DNA from: Vibrio sp. 10N | Lineage (GTDB): Bacteria > Pseudomonadota > Gammaproteobacteria > Enterobacterales > Vibrionaceae | Reading direction: 5' to 3' | DNA: 64,000 nt | Assembly (NCBI RefSeq): GCF_036245475.1 | Contig: NZ_BTPM01000001.1 | Span: forward strand, 2,976,001-3,040,000 | Shown: positions 9,097 through 17,801 of the stretch, one piece after another | Numbering within the stretch: position 1 is the stretch's first letter | Layout: every line of letters begins with the position of its first letter | Position numbers and translations under genes: made by a program | Notes under the pieces: generated by a model | Databases searched by the model: none | Seen by the model: only the letters and a program-made list of their open reading frames with translations | What the model was told of the DNA's origin: nothing

Positions 9097-10509
9097 ATGA
9101 TCAAATTTGGAACAGGCGGCTGGCGCGCCTTTATTGGCGAAGAGTTCACTAAGGACAACGTGAAGCTCGTCGCTCAAGCGCTGGCTAACATCATTAAAGC
9201 CGAAAACGTAGCAGAGCGCGGGTTCGTTATTGGCTATGACCGCCGTTTTTTATCCGATAAAGCGGGACGCTGGTTTGCAGAAGTATTGGCAGCTAACAGT
9301 ATCCCAGTGAGTTTTATCGATAAGTTCGTGCCGACCCCAATTGTTATGTACAAGGCGAAAAGCATGGGCTGCGCGTATTCTGCGTGCATCACCGCGTCTC
9401 ATAACCCGGCAGATTACAACGGCATCAAGGTGTTTATTGAAGGCGGTCGTGACGCTGATGAAGTGATCACTGAGAAGATCGAAGCGCAGATTGCCACACT
9501 GACTCAACAAGAAGTGATTTCTGGCGATTTCGAGCTGTGCGTCGAGCGCGGCGCTATCAGCGTGATCAACCCGATGAACGAGTTTGTTGATTCGATCATC
9601 GACCTTATCGACATCGACGCCATCAAGCGCGCTAACCTTAAAGTGCTTATCGACCCGATGTTTGGGGTAGCGAAAAACGCACTGCAAACGGTGCTTATTA
9701 ATGGACGCTGTGATGTTGACGTCATCAACGATGGCAAAAATCCAGACTTTGGCGGCTTAATGCCTTCGCCAAGTGCAGCAACCCTATATCGTCTTAAGCA
9801 TCTCGTGGCGGCAGAGGGCTACGATATTGGTATTGGTACCGATGGCGATGCTGACCGTCTTGGCATCATTGATGAAAAAGGCAACTTTATTCACCCCAAT
9901 GAAGTCCTGCTGCTGCTCTACTACTACTTACTTGAGTACAAAGGCTGGAAAGGCTCAGTGGTTCGTAATATCGCCACCACTCACCTACTGGATAAAGTTG
10001 CTGCCGATTACGGTGAAAAGAGCTTTGAGGTTCCCGTAGGCTTTAAGCACATCAGTAGTCAAATGGAGGCCGACGATTCACTGATTGGCGGTGAGAGCTC
10101 AGGCGGCTTGACCATTCGCGGTCACATCAAAGGTAAGGACGGCGTATTTGCCTCTAGCCTTTTAGTCGAAATGCTCAGTGTCACTCAGAAGACACTTTCC
10201 GAGTTGCTATCAGAGATCTACGGTAAGTATGGCTACGCCTATACCGCCGAAGGCGATTGCACCTTTAAACCATCACAAAAAGACAGCTTGTACCACAAAC
10301 TCTACGTCGAGAAACTGCTCCCTGAGTTTGAGTATGAAGTAGAAAAAGTCAGCTATGCCGATGGTGCGAAAGTGTACTTTAAAAATGGCGGCTGGGTGAT
10401 TGCTCGCTTCTCCGGAACCGAGCCATTACTGCGCATCTTCTGTGAAATGGAAGACAAGGAACAAGCGGAATATGTTCTTCAACAGATGAAAGACTTTTTG
10501 TCTTTGTAG
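9097..10509 (+). CDS. Phosphohexomutase family, probable N-acetylglucosamine phosphomutase of chitin catabolism
   Basis: 470-residue alpha-D-phosphohexomutase with all four domains. The phosphoserine loop TASHNPADYNG places the catalytic Ser at residue 101, the Mg loop GTDGDADRLG follows in domain 2, the sugar loop GGESSGG lies in domain 3 and the phosphate-binding RFSGTEPLLR in domain 4. In the V. cholerae cluster the equivalent is VC0611. As the last gene after chbP it most likely converts GlcNAc-1-P from phosphorolysis to GlcNAc-6-P for NagA. Start has a strong ribosome site (TTAGGAGAG). A glucose or mannose phosphomutase role cannot be excluded by motif alone. Confidence 0.9.
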   Translation: MIKFGTGGWRAFIGEEFTKDNVKLVAQALANIIKAENVAERGFVIGYDRRFLSDKAGRWFAEVLAANSIPVSFIDKFVPTPIVMYKAKSMGCAYSACITASHNPADYNGIKVFIEGGRDADEVITEKIEAQIATLTQQEVISGDFELCVERGAISVINPMNEFVDSIIDLIDIDAIKRANLKVLIDPMFGVAKNALQTVLINGRCDVDVINDGKNPDFGGLMPSPSAATLYRLKHLVAAEGYDIGIGTDGDADRLGIIDEKGNFIHPNEVLLLLYYYLLEYKGWKGSVVRNIATTHLLDKVAADYGEKSFEVPVGFKHISSQMEADDSLIGGESSGGLTIRGHIKGKDGVFASSLLVEMLSVTQKTLSELLSEIYGKYGYAYTAEGDCTFKPSQKDSLYHKLYVEKLLPEFEYEVEKVSYADGAKVYFKNGGWVIARFSGTEPLLRIFCEMEDKEQAEYVLQQMKDFLSL

Positions 10510-10603
10510 TCACTGTTTCCTTTCCTTTTTGCCTTAAGCGGTCTCGACTCACCTTCTTGACCGCCCATTAGCAAAAAGCTCCCTATAGGTGGAGAACATC
10601 TTT

Positions 10604-10632
10604 GCCCGGAACGACTGTCTCCGGGCTTTTTT
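10604..10632 (+). terminator. Rho-independent terminator of the chitin cluster
   Basis: Stem GCCCGGA / TCCGGGC with a 9-nt loop followed by a run of T. It lies 95 bp after the phosphomutase stop and closes the rightward transcription unit. The rest of 10510-10730 holds only AT-rich promoter-like sequence for the next gene. Confidence 0.88.
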
Positions 10633-10730
10633 GTAGTAATCCACTACTACCAAGCATTGTAAAAAATTTGTTAACTTGAGAATTTAGCGACTAATTTCCC
10701 AACCACGACAAGTAACAAGGAGAGAACACG

Positions 10731-11291
10731 ATGGCTAAGGTACTTATTATTGCAGGCGACTTTGTGGAAGATTATGAACTCATGGTGCCCTTTCAAGCAC
10801 TGCTGATGGTGGAACACCAAGTCTCGGTGGTCTGCCCTGAAAAGAAAGCAGGCGACACCATTAAAACCGCGATACATGATTTTGAAGGTGACCAAACCTA
10901 CACAGAAAAGCCGGGACACCTATTTACCCTCAATGCTGATTTCAGCAGTATCGATGCGACCGACTTTGATGCCCTACTCATTCCGGGCGGACGTGCACCA
11001 GAATACTTAAGACTGAACTCAGAGGTGATTGAGTTAGTACAAGCGTTCGCGGCAACGCAAAAACCGATTGCCGCAATTTGCCATGGCGCACAACTACTTG
11101 CAGCAGCTAACGTCATTGAAGGGCGCACTATCTCAGCCTATCCGGCCTGCGCCCCAGAGGTGAAACTCGCAGGCGCCAGCTACGCTGATATTGAAGTCAC
11201 CGACGCAGTTACTGACGGCCAGTTTGTCACCGCACCTGCATGGCCTGCACACCCTGCTTGGTTAGCTCAATTCAACAAGCTACTCGACTAA
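10731..11291 (+). CDS. DJ-1/PfpI superfamily protein (PfpI-type glutamine amidotransferase-like)
   Basis: 186 residues, single Class I glutamine-amidotransferase-like domain. The nucleophile elbow AICHGAQLL puts the reactive Cys at 117 with His118, and an acidic EDYE motif near residue 13-16 supplies the family's Glu. Members act as intracellular proteases, chaperones or methylglyoxal/protein deglycases (for example E. coli YhbO); which one applies here is not visible. It has its own terminator-isolated upstream region with AAGGAGAG as ribosome site. Monocistronic or joined with the short gene that follows 74 bp later. Confidence 0.9.
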   Translation: MAKVLIIAGDFVEDYELMVPFQALLMVEHQVSVVCPEKKAGDTIKTAIHDFEGDQTYTEKPGHLFTLNADFSSIDATDFDALLIPGGRAPEYLRLNSEVIELVQAFAATQKPIAAICHGAQLLAAANVIEGRTISAYPACAPEVKLAGASYADIEVTDAVTDGQFVTAPAWPAHPAWLAQFNKLLD

Positions 11292-11365
11292 GACTAAAGC
11301 ACAACAGACAATCGCGCAGTAGCCGCTATGCTATTCAAACCCACTGTTCATTGGAGCGCTCACCA

Positions 11366-11641
11366 ATGTGTGAAATCTACTCTGGTGCCGAAACCAACTT
11401 GTTTGAATTGAAGTCGCGTAGCGTGCGCATTGACGGTGTCGTCACCAGCATTCGCCTGGAAGCGGTATTTTGGAAGATCATTGAAGAGATTGCGGAGGAC
11501 GCTGAGATATCGGTGGCGGAGTTTCTATCGAGGATTTATCGAGAGGTGGTCGACAAGCGAGGAGAAATCGGTAACTTCACCTCGCTACTTCGTGTCGCTT
11601 GCACCACTTATCTCAATAATGGTCAGCGTATCGAGCTCTAG
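11366..11641 (+). CDS. Small ribbon-helix-helix domain protein
   Basis: From ATG 11366 the product has 91 residues, starting MCEIYSGAE. An upstream extension would overlap the PfpI gene and has no ribosome site, while TTGGAG sits just before this ATG. Residues about 18-80 fit a ribbon-helix-helix domain (beta strand SVRIDGVVTSIRLE, then two helices) of the kind found in conserved proteobacterial RHH_4 proteins, so DNA binding is inferred. Its target is unknown. It converges on fbpC, with only 15 bp between the stops and no clear terminator between them. Confidence 0.75.
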   Translation: MCEIYSGAETNLFELKSRSVRIDGVVTSIRLEAVFWKIIEEIAEDAEISVAEFLSRIYREVVDKRGEIGNFTSLLRVACTTYLNNGQRIEL

Positions 11642-11656
11642 TTTTTAGACGACTTA

Positions 11657-12688
11657 TCAGGCAAAAGCAACGATGCCTTGGGCATCAACACTCACCGCGA
11701 CACTTTGGCCAACATCAAGCGCTTCTAATGAGGTTGCCAATACGCGGGTGCCTTCAATGTCCACCACATAACGGCAATGGTCACCCATAAACTGCTGCTC
11801 AATAACCGTAATAGTACTCTTATCTGACTGAGTCAATTGAATATGCTGCGGACGCACCAAGAGCTGACAATCGGCACCCTGCTCAATCAAGGCGCATGAC
11901 TGAGCTTCAACTTGGCCGATAGCGGTATCGAATGTTGAGTCGTTAATATGCTTGGCTTGCAGATAGCTACCACCACCTAAGAAGTCGGCAACAAACTTGC
12001 TTGATGGGCAGAAATAGAGCTCCGACGCCGAGCCATATTGCTCGATTACGCCTTGGTTCATCACTGCCATTTTGTCGGCAAAGGCGAACGCTTCTTCACG
12101 GCTGTGAGTTACGAAAATCGCGGTCACACCCTGTTTTTTGAAGATTTTGCGGATCTCGCGGATCAGCTCATGACGCACTTGGGTATCAATGTTGGAAAAC
12201 GGTTCATCAAGTAGCAGTAGGTCGGGCTTATACGCCAAGCTGCGCGCAATCGCCACGCGCTGCTGCTGACCACCCGACAGTTGATGCGGGTAACGGTCAA
12301 TGAACTGCTCAAGGTGTACCAGTGACAACATTTCCATCACGATGGCATCTTGCTGCGCTTTAGGCGTGCCTTTCAGACCAAACGCGACGTTCTGCGCTAC
12401 TGTAAGATGAGGAAACAGTGCGTAGTCTTGGAAAATCATCCCGATGTTGCGCTGCTCTGGCGGCATCCAAGTTTCACCGTTATCAATCTCGCGCTCACCC
12501 AGCGTCATCTTGCCTGCAGACAGCGGCAATAGACCAGCGATCGCTTTTAGCAAGGTTGTTTTACCGCAACCACTGGCGCCCAGCAAACAAACAATCTCCC
12601 CTTGATTAACCTGCAGAGACAAGTTCTCAAGTACTGTTTGATCGTCATACTGACAAGATAGGTTTTCGATAGACAGTGCAGTGGTCAT
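11657..12688 (-). CDS. fbpC: Iron(III) ABC transporter ATP-binding protein FbpC
   Basis: 343-residue ATPase of the CysA/PotA group that drives ferric iron import. Walker A GASGCGKTT (37-45), Q-loop, signature LSGGQQQRVA, Walker B LLLLDEPFS and the switch His are intact. A C-terminal TOBE-type regulatory region follows from about residue 240. The ATG overlaps the fbpB stop by one base (TGATG), so translation is coupled. The fbpABC set adjoins the chitin cluster just as VC0608-VC0610 do in V. cholerae. Confidence 0.93.
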   Translation of the reverse strand: MTTALSIENLSCQYDDQTVLENLSLQVNQGEIVCLLGASGCGKTTLLKAIAGLLPLSAGKMTLGEREIDNGETWMPPEQRNIGMIFQDYALFPHLTVAQNVAFGLKGTPKAQQDAIVMEMLSLVHLEQFIDRYPHQLSGGQQQRVAIARSLAYKPDLLLLDEPFSNIDTQVRHELIREIRKIFKKQGVTAIFVTHSREEAFAFADKMAVMNQGVIEQYGSASELYFCPSSKFVADFLGGGSYLQAKHINDSTFDTAIGQVEAQSCALIEQGADCQLLVRPQHIQLTQSDKSTITVIEQQFMGDHCRYVVDIEGTRVLATSLEALDVGQSVAVSVDAQGIVAFA

Positions 12689-14313
12689 CAGTGATTTTGC
12701 TCCAATGAACGGTTAACAATAATGAGCGGCAGTAATCCAACGAGTACCAGCAAGACGGCTGGCATCGCAGCTAGCTCCAAATGCTCATCTGAGGCAAAGT
12801 TATAAACGTAAGTAGCCAAGGTTTCAAAGTTGAATGGACGTAGCAGCAGCGCAGCATTGAGCTCTTTCATCGACTCAATAAACACCAACAGCCCAGCAAT
12901 CAACACGCCACGTTTGATCAATGGCAAATGCACGCGAACCAACATCTGATTCTTTTTACAGCCCATAGTGCGTGAGGCCATATCTAGCGAAGGAGAAATC
13001 TTACTCAGACTGGTTTCGATACTACCAATCGCCACCGCAGAAAAACGCACCACCATGGCAAAAATCAGCGCAAACATCGAGCCAGAGAAAATCAGGCCAG
13101 GACGCTGCCAGTCCATCGCTTTGGCGAAATCATTCACCGAATGATCCATAAACAGAACGGTCACCATCACACCAATCGCCAATACAGTCCCGGGGACGGC
13201 ATAACCCAGCGATGAGGCTCGCATGAAAACAACCCCCTTACGACTTGGATCTAAGCGGCGATAGAAGTTAACCACCAAAGCGACGATCACGCCGATGATG
13301 GCGGCAATGATAGAGACCTGCAAGCTGTTGATGGCATAGGTTTGAAACTCTTCGGTCCAACTTTGTGCAAAGTACTTGTAGGCATAGATCACGAGTTGTC
13401 CAAGTGGGAAGATAAACGCTGCCGACACCAAGCCCCAGCACCAGGTTAATGCCGCCCACTTTTTCCAGCCACGTAACTCGTAACGAAAATCTTCATGGCT
13501 GTTGTACTGACTTTGAAACAGTTTCTGTTTACGGCGACTGTAGCGCTCTGCGCCCAGTAGAAGCACAATCACCACCATCATCATGGCGGAAATTTTGGCT
13601 GCGGCACTCAAGTTCGAATAACCAAGCCAAGTATCGTAAACCGCCGTGGTCAAAGTGCTGACCGCAAAGTAGCTGACCGTACCAAAATCACCAATGGTTT
13701 CCATCGCCACCAGCGACAAGCCTACCGCAATAGAGGGACGCGCGAGTGGCAGTGAAATACGCCAAAAGCTTTCTAACGGCGAGCACTTAAGCAGCCTTGC
13801 CGATTGCAGCAAAGAGACGTTTTGCTCCATAAAAGCGGCTCGACACAGCAAATAAACGTAGGGGTAAAGCACCAACGAGAGTACAACCGTTGCACCGCCC
13901 ACAGTGCGTATATCCGGGAACCAGTAGTCGCCAGCTTGCCAAGCAAACACATCACGCAGCCACACTTGAATAGGGCCAGCAAAGTCAAACCAGTCGGTAA
14001 AGATATACCCAATAATATAGCCCGGCATCGCCAAAGGCAGCACCAGCGCCCATTGCAATACTCGCTCCGTAGGCAAGCGACACATGGCCATCAGCCAAGC
14101 ACTTGGTACACCAAAAATAAGAGAAAGCAGCAGAACGCCAACCACCAGTTTGATGGTATTGAGGATATAGGTGGGCATCACCGTCGACATCAGGTGTGCG
14201 AAAAGATCACTTGATTCACCAAGTGCGGTATAGAAGATCGCTAAAATAGGCAAAACCAGTAGCAGAGTTAACACTCCACTACTGGTTTTCCAAACAACAT
14301 TTTTTTCTTTCAT
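12688..14313 (-). CDS. fbpB: Iron(III) ABC transporter permease FbpB
   Basis: 541-residue inner-membrane permease made of two tandem BPD-type halves, as normal for FbpB/AfuB. About twelve hydrophobic segments are visible, starting with VLTLLLVLPILAIFYTAL. Each half carries a cytoplasmic EAA-like loop (LLKCSPLESFWRISLPLARP and a matching segment near residue 470, RTMGCKKNQMLVRVHLPL) that would contact FbpC. It lies 83 bp downstream of fbpA, with a GC hairpin in the gap that may lower permease expression relative to the binding protein. Confidence 0.93.
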   Translation of the reverse strand: MKEKNVVWKTSSGVLTLLLVLPILAIFYTALGESSDLFAHLMSTVMPTYILNTIKLVVGVLLLSLIFGVPSAWLMAMCRLPTERVLQWALVLPLAMPGYIIGYIFTDWFDFAGPIQVWLRDVFAWQAGDYWFPDIRTVGGATVVLSLVLYPYVYLLCRAAFMEQNVSLLQSARLLKCSPLESFWRISLPLARPSIAVGLSLVAMETIGDFGTVSYFAVSTLTTAVYDTWLGYSNLSAAAKISAMMMVVIVLLLGAERYSRRKQKLFQSQYNSHEDFRYELRGWKKWAALTWCWGLVSAAFIFPLGQLVIYAYKYFAQSWTEEFQTYAINSLQVSIIAAIIGVIVALVVNFYRRLDPSRKGVVFMRASSLGYAVPGTVLAIGVMVTVLFMDHSVNDFAKAMDWQRPGLIFSGSMFALIFAMVVRFSAVAIGSIETSLSKISPSLDMASRTMGCKKNQMLVRVHLPLIKRGVLIAGLLVFIESMKELNAALLLRPFNFETLATYVYNFASDEHLELAAMPAVLLVLVGLLPLIIVNRSLEQNH

Positions 14314-14370
14314 TGCCTAAACATACATCAGGCGACGCGAAGTCGAGAAGTCATAAACCAGATTGAATAA

Positions 14371-14393
14371 GGGGGCATTATACCCCCTTTTTT
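14371..14393 (+). terminator. GC hairpin with T-run on the + strand, inside the fbpA-fbpB gap
   Basis: GGGGG and CCCCC flank a 7-nt loop, followed on the + strand by six T. On the minus strand, where the fbp operon is read, the same hairpin is followed only by TTATTC. It therefore looks like an attenuator for fbpBC in one direction and a better terminator against antisense transcription in the other. Confidence 0.55.
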
Positions 14394-14396
14394 CGA

Positions 14397-15407
14397 TTAT
14401 AGGTCGAACTTAACTTCATCTAACAATTTGATCGCAGCGCTGTGGTAACCAGCAATGTCATCTAGCGAGATAGTATCTGCTTTGAAGTCACCCCAAGATG
14501 CCACAAGTTCAGAACGCTTAACGCCTTCTTTCACTGGGTACTCGTAGTTCACTTCTGCGTACATTTGCTGCGCTTTTTCGCCTGTTAGGAACTCCATTAG
14601 CTTCAGTGCATTGTCTTTGTTTGGCGAGTGTTTCGCCATTGCCATGCCACTCACGTTAACGTGCGTGCCAGTGGTTTCTTGATTCGGGAAGTTGATGTAA
14701 ACCGCATCAGCCCACGCTTTTTGCTCTTTGTCGTTAACCATTTTACCTAGGTAGTAACTGTTACCTAGAGAAACGTCACAAAGACCTTCTTTGATCGCTT
14801 TAACTTGAGCGCGGTCGTTGCCTTGTGGCTTACGAGCTAGGTTCGCTTTTACGCCTTCTAGCCACTCTTTAGTTTCTGCTTCACCATGGTGAGCAATCAT
14901 AGATGAAACCAAAGATACGTTGTAAGGGTGCTTACCGCTACGAGTACAGATTTTGCCTTTGTACTCAGGCTTAGCAAGGTCTGCATAGTTGAACTCTGCA
15001 CCTAGCTTACCAACACGGTCGCGAGATGAGTAAACATTACGAGTACGTAGAGTCAGAGCAAACCACTCATTCTCTTTATCACGGTACTGAGCAGGTACGT
15101 TCGCGTTAATCACATCGCTGTCTACCGCTTGAACTACGTCCTTGTCTGTTAGCTCTGCAAGACGGCTGATATCCGTTGTTAGCACAACGTCAGCTGGGCT
15201 GTATTCGCCTTCTTGCGCAAGCTTCTCTGCCAAACCTTTCTTAGCAAACTTCACGTTAACCTTGATGCCCGTTTCTTTCGTGAACTCGTTGAACATTGGC
15301 TCAACAAGGAAAGGTTGACGGTAAGAGTAAACGTTGACTTCTTCCGCAGCCATCGCTGGAGCGGCAAAGCTTGCTGCGATTGCAGAAAGAGTTAGCAGTT
15401 TTTTCAT
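14397..15407 (-). CDS. fbpA: Periplasmic ferric-iron-binding protein FbpA
   Basis: 336 residues with a clear Sec signal peptide (KKLLTLSAIAASFAAPAMA, cleavage before AEE). It belongs to the FbpA/FutA iron-binding proteins: the mature start EEVNVYSYRQPFL and the tandem tyrosines in LGNSYYLGKM near residue 215 match the iron-ligand region of the family. It delivers Fe(III) to FbpBC. A Fur-box-like sequence lies 24 bp before the start, implying iron repression. First gene of the fbp operon. Confidence 0.94.
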   Translation of the reverse strand: MKKLLTLSAIAASFAAPAMAAEEVNVYSYRQPFLVEPMFNEFTKETGIKVNVKFAKKGLAEKLAQEGEYSPADVVLTTDISRLAELTDKDVVQAVDSDVINANVPAQYRDKENEWFALTLRTRNVYSSRDRVGKLGAEFNYADLAKPEYKGKICTRSGKHPYNVSLVSSMIAHHGEAETKEWLEGVKANLARKPQGNDRAQVKAIKEGLCDVSLGNSYYLGKMVNDKEQKAWADAVYINFPNQETTGTHVNVSGMAMAKHSPNKDNALKLMEFLTGEKAQQMYAEVNYEYPVKEGVKRSELVASWGDFKADTISLDDIAGYHSAAIKLLDEVKFDL

Positions 15408-15430
15408 TGTTTAGTTCCTTTAATTCATAA

Positions 15431-15445
15431 TGAGAACGTTTATCA
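15431..15445. promoter_or_regulatory. Fur-box-like operator upstream of fbpA
   Basis: TGAGAAC-G-TTTATCA matches the 7-1-7 Fur consensus TGATAAT-N-ATTATCA at 11 of 14 positions. It sits 24-38 bp before the fbpA start, a position suited to blocking the promoter. Iron repression is expected for this transporter; the site itself is inferred from match and position. Confidence 0.6.
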
Positions 15446-15493
15446 GTTGCGTTATTATATTCATACAGATTTGAAAAACAATGATCTGACATA

Positions 15494-15523
15494 AAAAAAC
15501 CTGCCTAATAAGGCAGGTTTTTA
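15494..15523. terminator. Bidirectional terminator between amtB and fbpA
   Basis: AACCTGCC / GGCAGGTT with a 6-nt centre, flanked by A-run and T-run so it can act on both strands. It ends amtB on the minus strand 20 bp after its stop. Confidence 0.85.
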
Positions 15524-15542
15524 ATAAAAGTGTAACTAAATG

Positions 15543-16772
15543 TTACTTCATGCTGACGAACTCTGGGTAAGCACCAACACCACAGTCGTGCATGTCCATA
15601 CCTTCTAGCTCTTCTTCTTCCGATACGCGGATACCGATTGTTGCTTTCAGTACCGCCCATACCGCTAGACTTGCTGCGAATACCCAACCGAAGATAACTG
15701 CCGCACCTAGAAGCTGTGCACCGAACGTTGCGTCACCGTTGCTTAGTGGCACAACCATTAGGCCAAAGAAACCACACACACCGTGAACTGAGATAGCACC
15801 TACTGGATCGTCAATCTTAAGCTTGTCTAGGCCAATGATGCTGAATACGACTAGCGCGCCACCTACTGCACCGATTGCTACCGAGTAAACTGGTGATGGA
15901 GACAGTGGGTCTGCTGTGATTGCGACCAGACCAGCTAGTGCACCGTTAAGAATCATTGTTAGGTCAGCTTTACCCCACGTTGTCTTACACACAAGCATTG
16001 CTGCAATTGCACCCGCCGCTGCTGCTGCGTTGGTGTTTAGGAAGATTTGACCAACTGCTGTTGCGTTCTCGAAATCAGAAACCATTAGCTGAGAACCGCC
16101 GTTGAAACCGAACCAACCTAGCCATAGGATGAACGTACCTAGTGTTGCTAGTGGCATGTTCGAACCTGGGATTGGGTGGATTTCACCGTTCTTACCGTAT
16201 TTACCTTTACGAGCACCCAGTAGTAGAACACCTGCTAGAGCGGCTGCTGCGCCTGCCATGTGAACAATACCTGAGCCTGCGAAGTCACTGAAGCCTGCTT
16301 CTGATAGGAAACCGCCGCCCCATGTCCAGTAACCTTCCATTGGGTAGATAAACGCTGTTAGCACTACAGAGAAGATTAGGAAAGACCAAAGCTTCATACG
16401 CTCAGCAACTGCACCTGATACAACTGACATTGCTGTTGCAACGAATACTACTTGGAAGAAGAAGTCCGACTCTAGAGAGTGGTCTGCGCCTTCACCTTGA
16501 GTGCCAATTAGCGCACCAAATGATGGTAGCCAACCGCCTTCGCCGTTATCTACATACATGATGTTGTAACCCACGATGAGGTAACAAGTACACGCAATCG
16601 CGTAAAGACAGAAGTTTTTAGTTAAGATTTCTGTTGTGTTCTTTGAGCGGACTAGACCCGCTTCTAACATGGCGAAACCTGCCGCCATCCACATTACTAG
16701 TGCGCCTGAAATAAGAAAGTAAAAAGTGTCCAGCGCGTAACGTAGTTCGCTTACAGTCGTTGCTAATTCCAT
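15543..16772 (-). CDS. amtB: Ammonium channel AmtB
   Basis: 409-residue Amt/Mep/Rh channel with eleven predicted membrane helices and no cleaved signal peptide. The pore twin histidines are present in SGIVHMAGAAA and ISVHGVCGFFG. The C-terminal cytoplasmic tail (EEEELEGMDMHDCGVGAYPEF) is the segment that docks PII. It lies 18 bp after glnK, the standard pairing in which GlnK blocks the channel when nitrogen is ample. Transcription most likely starts at the sigma-54 promoter ahead of glnK. Confidence 0.96.
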   Translation of the reverse strand: MELATTVSELRYALDTFYFLISGALVMWMAAGFAMLEAGLVRSKNTTEILTKNFCLYAIACTCYLIVGYNIMYVDNGEGGWLPSFGALIGTQGEGADHSLESDFFFQVVFVATAMSVVSGAVAERMKLWSFLIFSVVLTAFIYPMEGYWTWGGGFLSEAGFSDFAGSGIVHMAGAAAALAGVLLLGARKGKYGKNGEIHPIPGSNMPLATLGTFILWLGWFGFNGGSQLMVSDFENATAVGQIFLNTNAAAAAGAIAAMLVCKTTWGKADLTMILNGALAGLVAITADPLSPSPVYSVAIGAVGGALVVFSIIGLDKLKIDDPVGAISVHGVCGFFGLMVVPLSNGDATFGAQLLGAAVIFGWVFAASLAVWAVLKATIGIRVSEEEELEGMDMHDCGVGAYPEFVSMK

Positions 16773-16790
16773 AATAAGTTCTCCAATCCC

Positions 16791-17186
<396 letters not shown>

Positions 17187-17248
17187 ACTTTTTAACCTGT
17201 TGAAAAATATAGAATTGATGTTTTTATGTTATACAAATGAAAACACCT

Positions 17249-17265
17249 TGCACTTTATTGGTGCA
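17249..17265. promoter_or_regulatory. NtrC binding site 1 (enhancer of glnK-amtB)
   Basis: TGCACTTTATTGGTGCA closely matches the enterobacterial NtrC sites at glnA (TGCACT-N5-GGTGCA). It is embedded in a longer perfect dyad (CACCTTGCAC / GTGCAAGGTG, 17244-17270) and lies about 90 bp upstream of the predicted start of transcription. Confidence 0.82.
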
Positions 17266-17299
17266 AGGTGTTCACAAAAATAATGCGTTTTATGTTATT

Positions 17300-17316
17300 A
17301 GCACTAGGAGTGTGCA
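17300..17316. promoter_or_regulatory. NtrC binding site 2 (weaker) upstream of glnK-amtB
   Basis: AGCAC-N7-GTGCA, one base off the TGCAC-N7-GTGCA core. Centre-to-centre distance to site 1 is 51 bp, close to five helical turns, which fits cooperative NtrC oligomerisation. It also lies just downstream of the yacL stop. Confidence 0.6.
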
Positions 17317-17335
17317 AATTTGGGGCAAAGGGTCA

Positions 17336-17707
17336 CTACCTGTTGTGAATAAAACGCTCCCATTGCTCTAAAACCGAGCGAAAATCCTCTAGTCCACACT
17401 CGCTATGACTCTCACTCTCATAAACAGAAAACTCTTCATCCATCTCCATTAAACTGTCAAAAGCTAAGGAATTTTCGTAAACATGAACCTCCGAGTCCAC
17501 CACACTTAATGAGATCTCTTTACCTTGCCACTTGAACTCATTGCCCGAAAACTGGGCAGCTTGAGTGAGCAACTCGGTAATTTCCATGATGGTGCGGTCA
17601 CTGGTACTGATCTCTTCTTGCAGCAGACGAGCAATCACTTCTTGCCCCATCTCGCATCTCACTAGGTACTCACCTGTGAAACTGTTTTTAATAAACTCGA
17701 ATTCCAT
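17336..17707 (-). CDS. yacL: YacL family protein (UPF0231)
   Basis: 123 residues from ATG 17707; a GTG one codon earlier is possible, but E. coli YacL likewise starts M-(D/E)-x-EF. The acidic middle and the conserved end (SECGLEDFRSVLEQW, compare SLCGVEDF in E. coli) identify the UPF0231 family. No function is established. In E. coli and V. cholerae the gene lies beside acnB; here acnB is absent and an accessory segment follows. Confidence 0.88.
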   Translation of the reverse strand: MEFEFIKNSFTGEYLVRCEMGQEVIARLLQEEISTSDRTIMEITELLTQAAQFSGNEFKWQGKEISLSVVDSEVHVYENSLAFDSLMEMDEEFSVYESESHSECGLEDFRSVLEQWERFIHNR

Positions 17708-17801
17708 CACTGTTTCTCTTGGTAATCTCGCGGCGATTATACCTTAGTTTGCAAGACAATCGGGTATACTCAAAAGCATCTTCCGATTACATGTTCAACG
17801 T

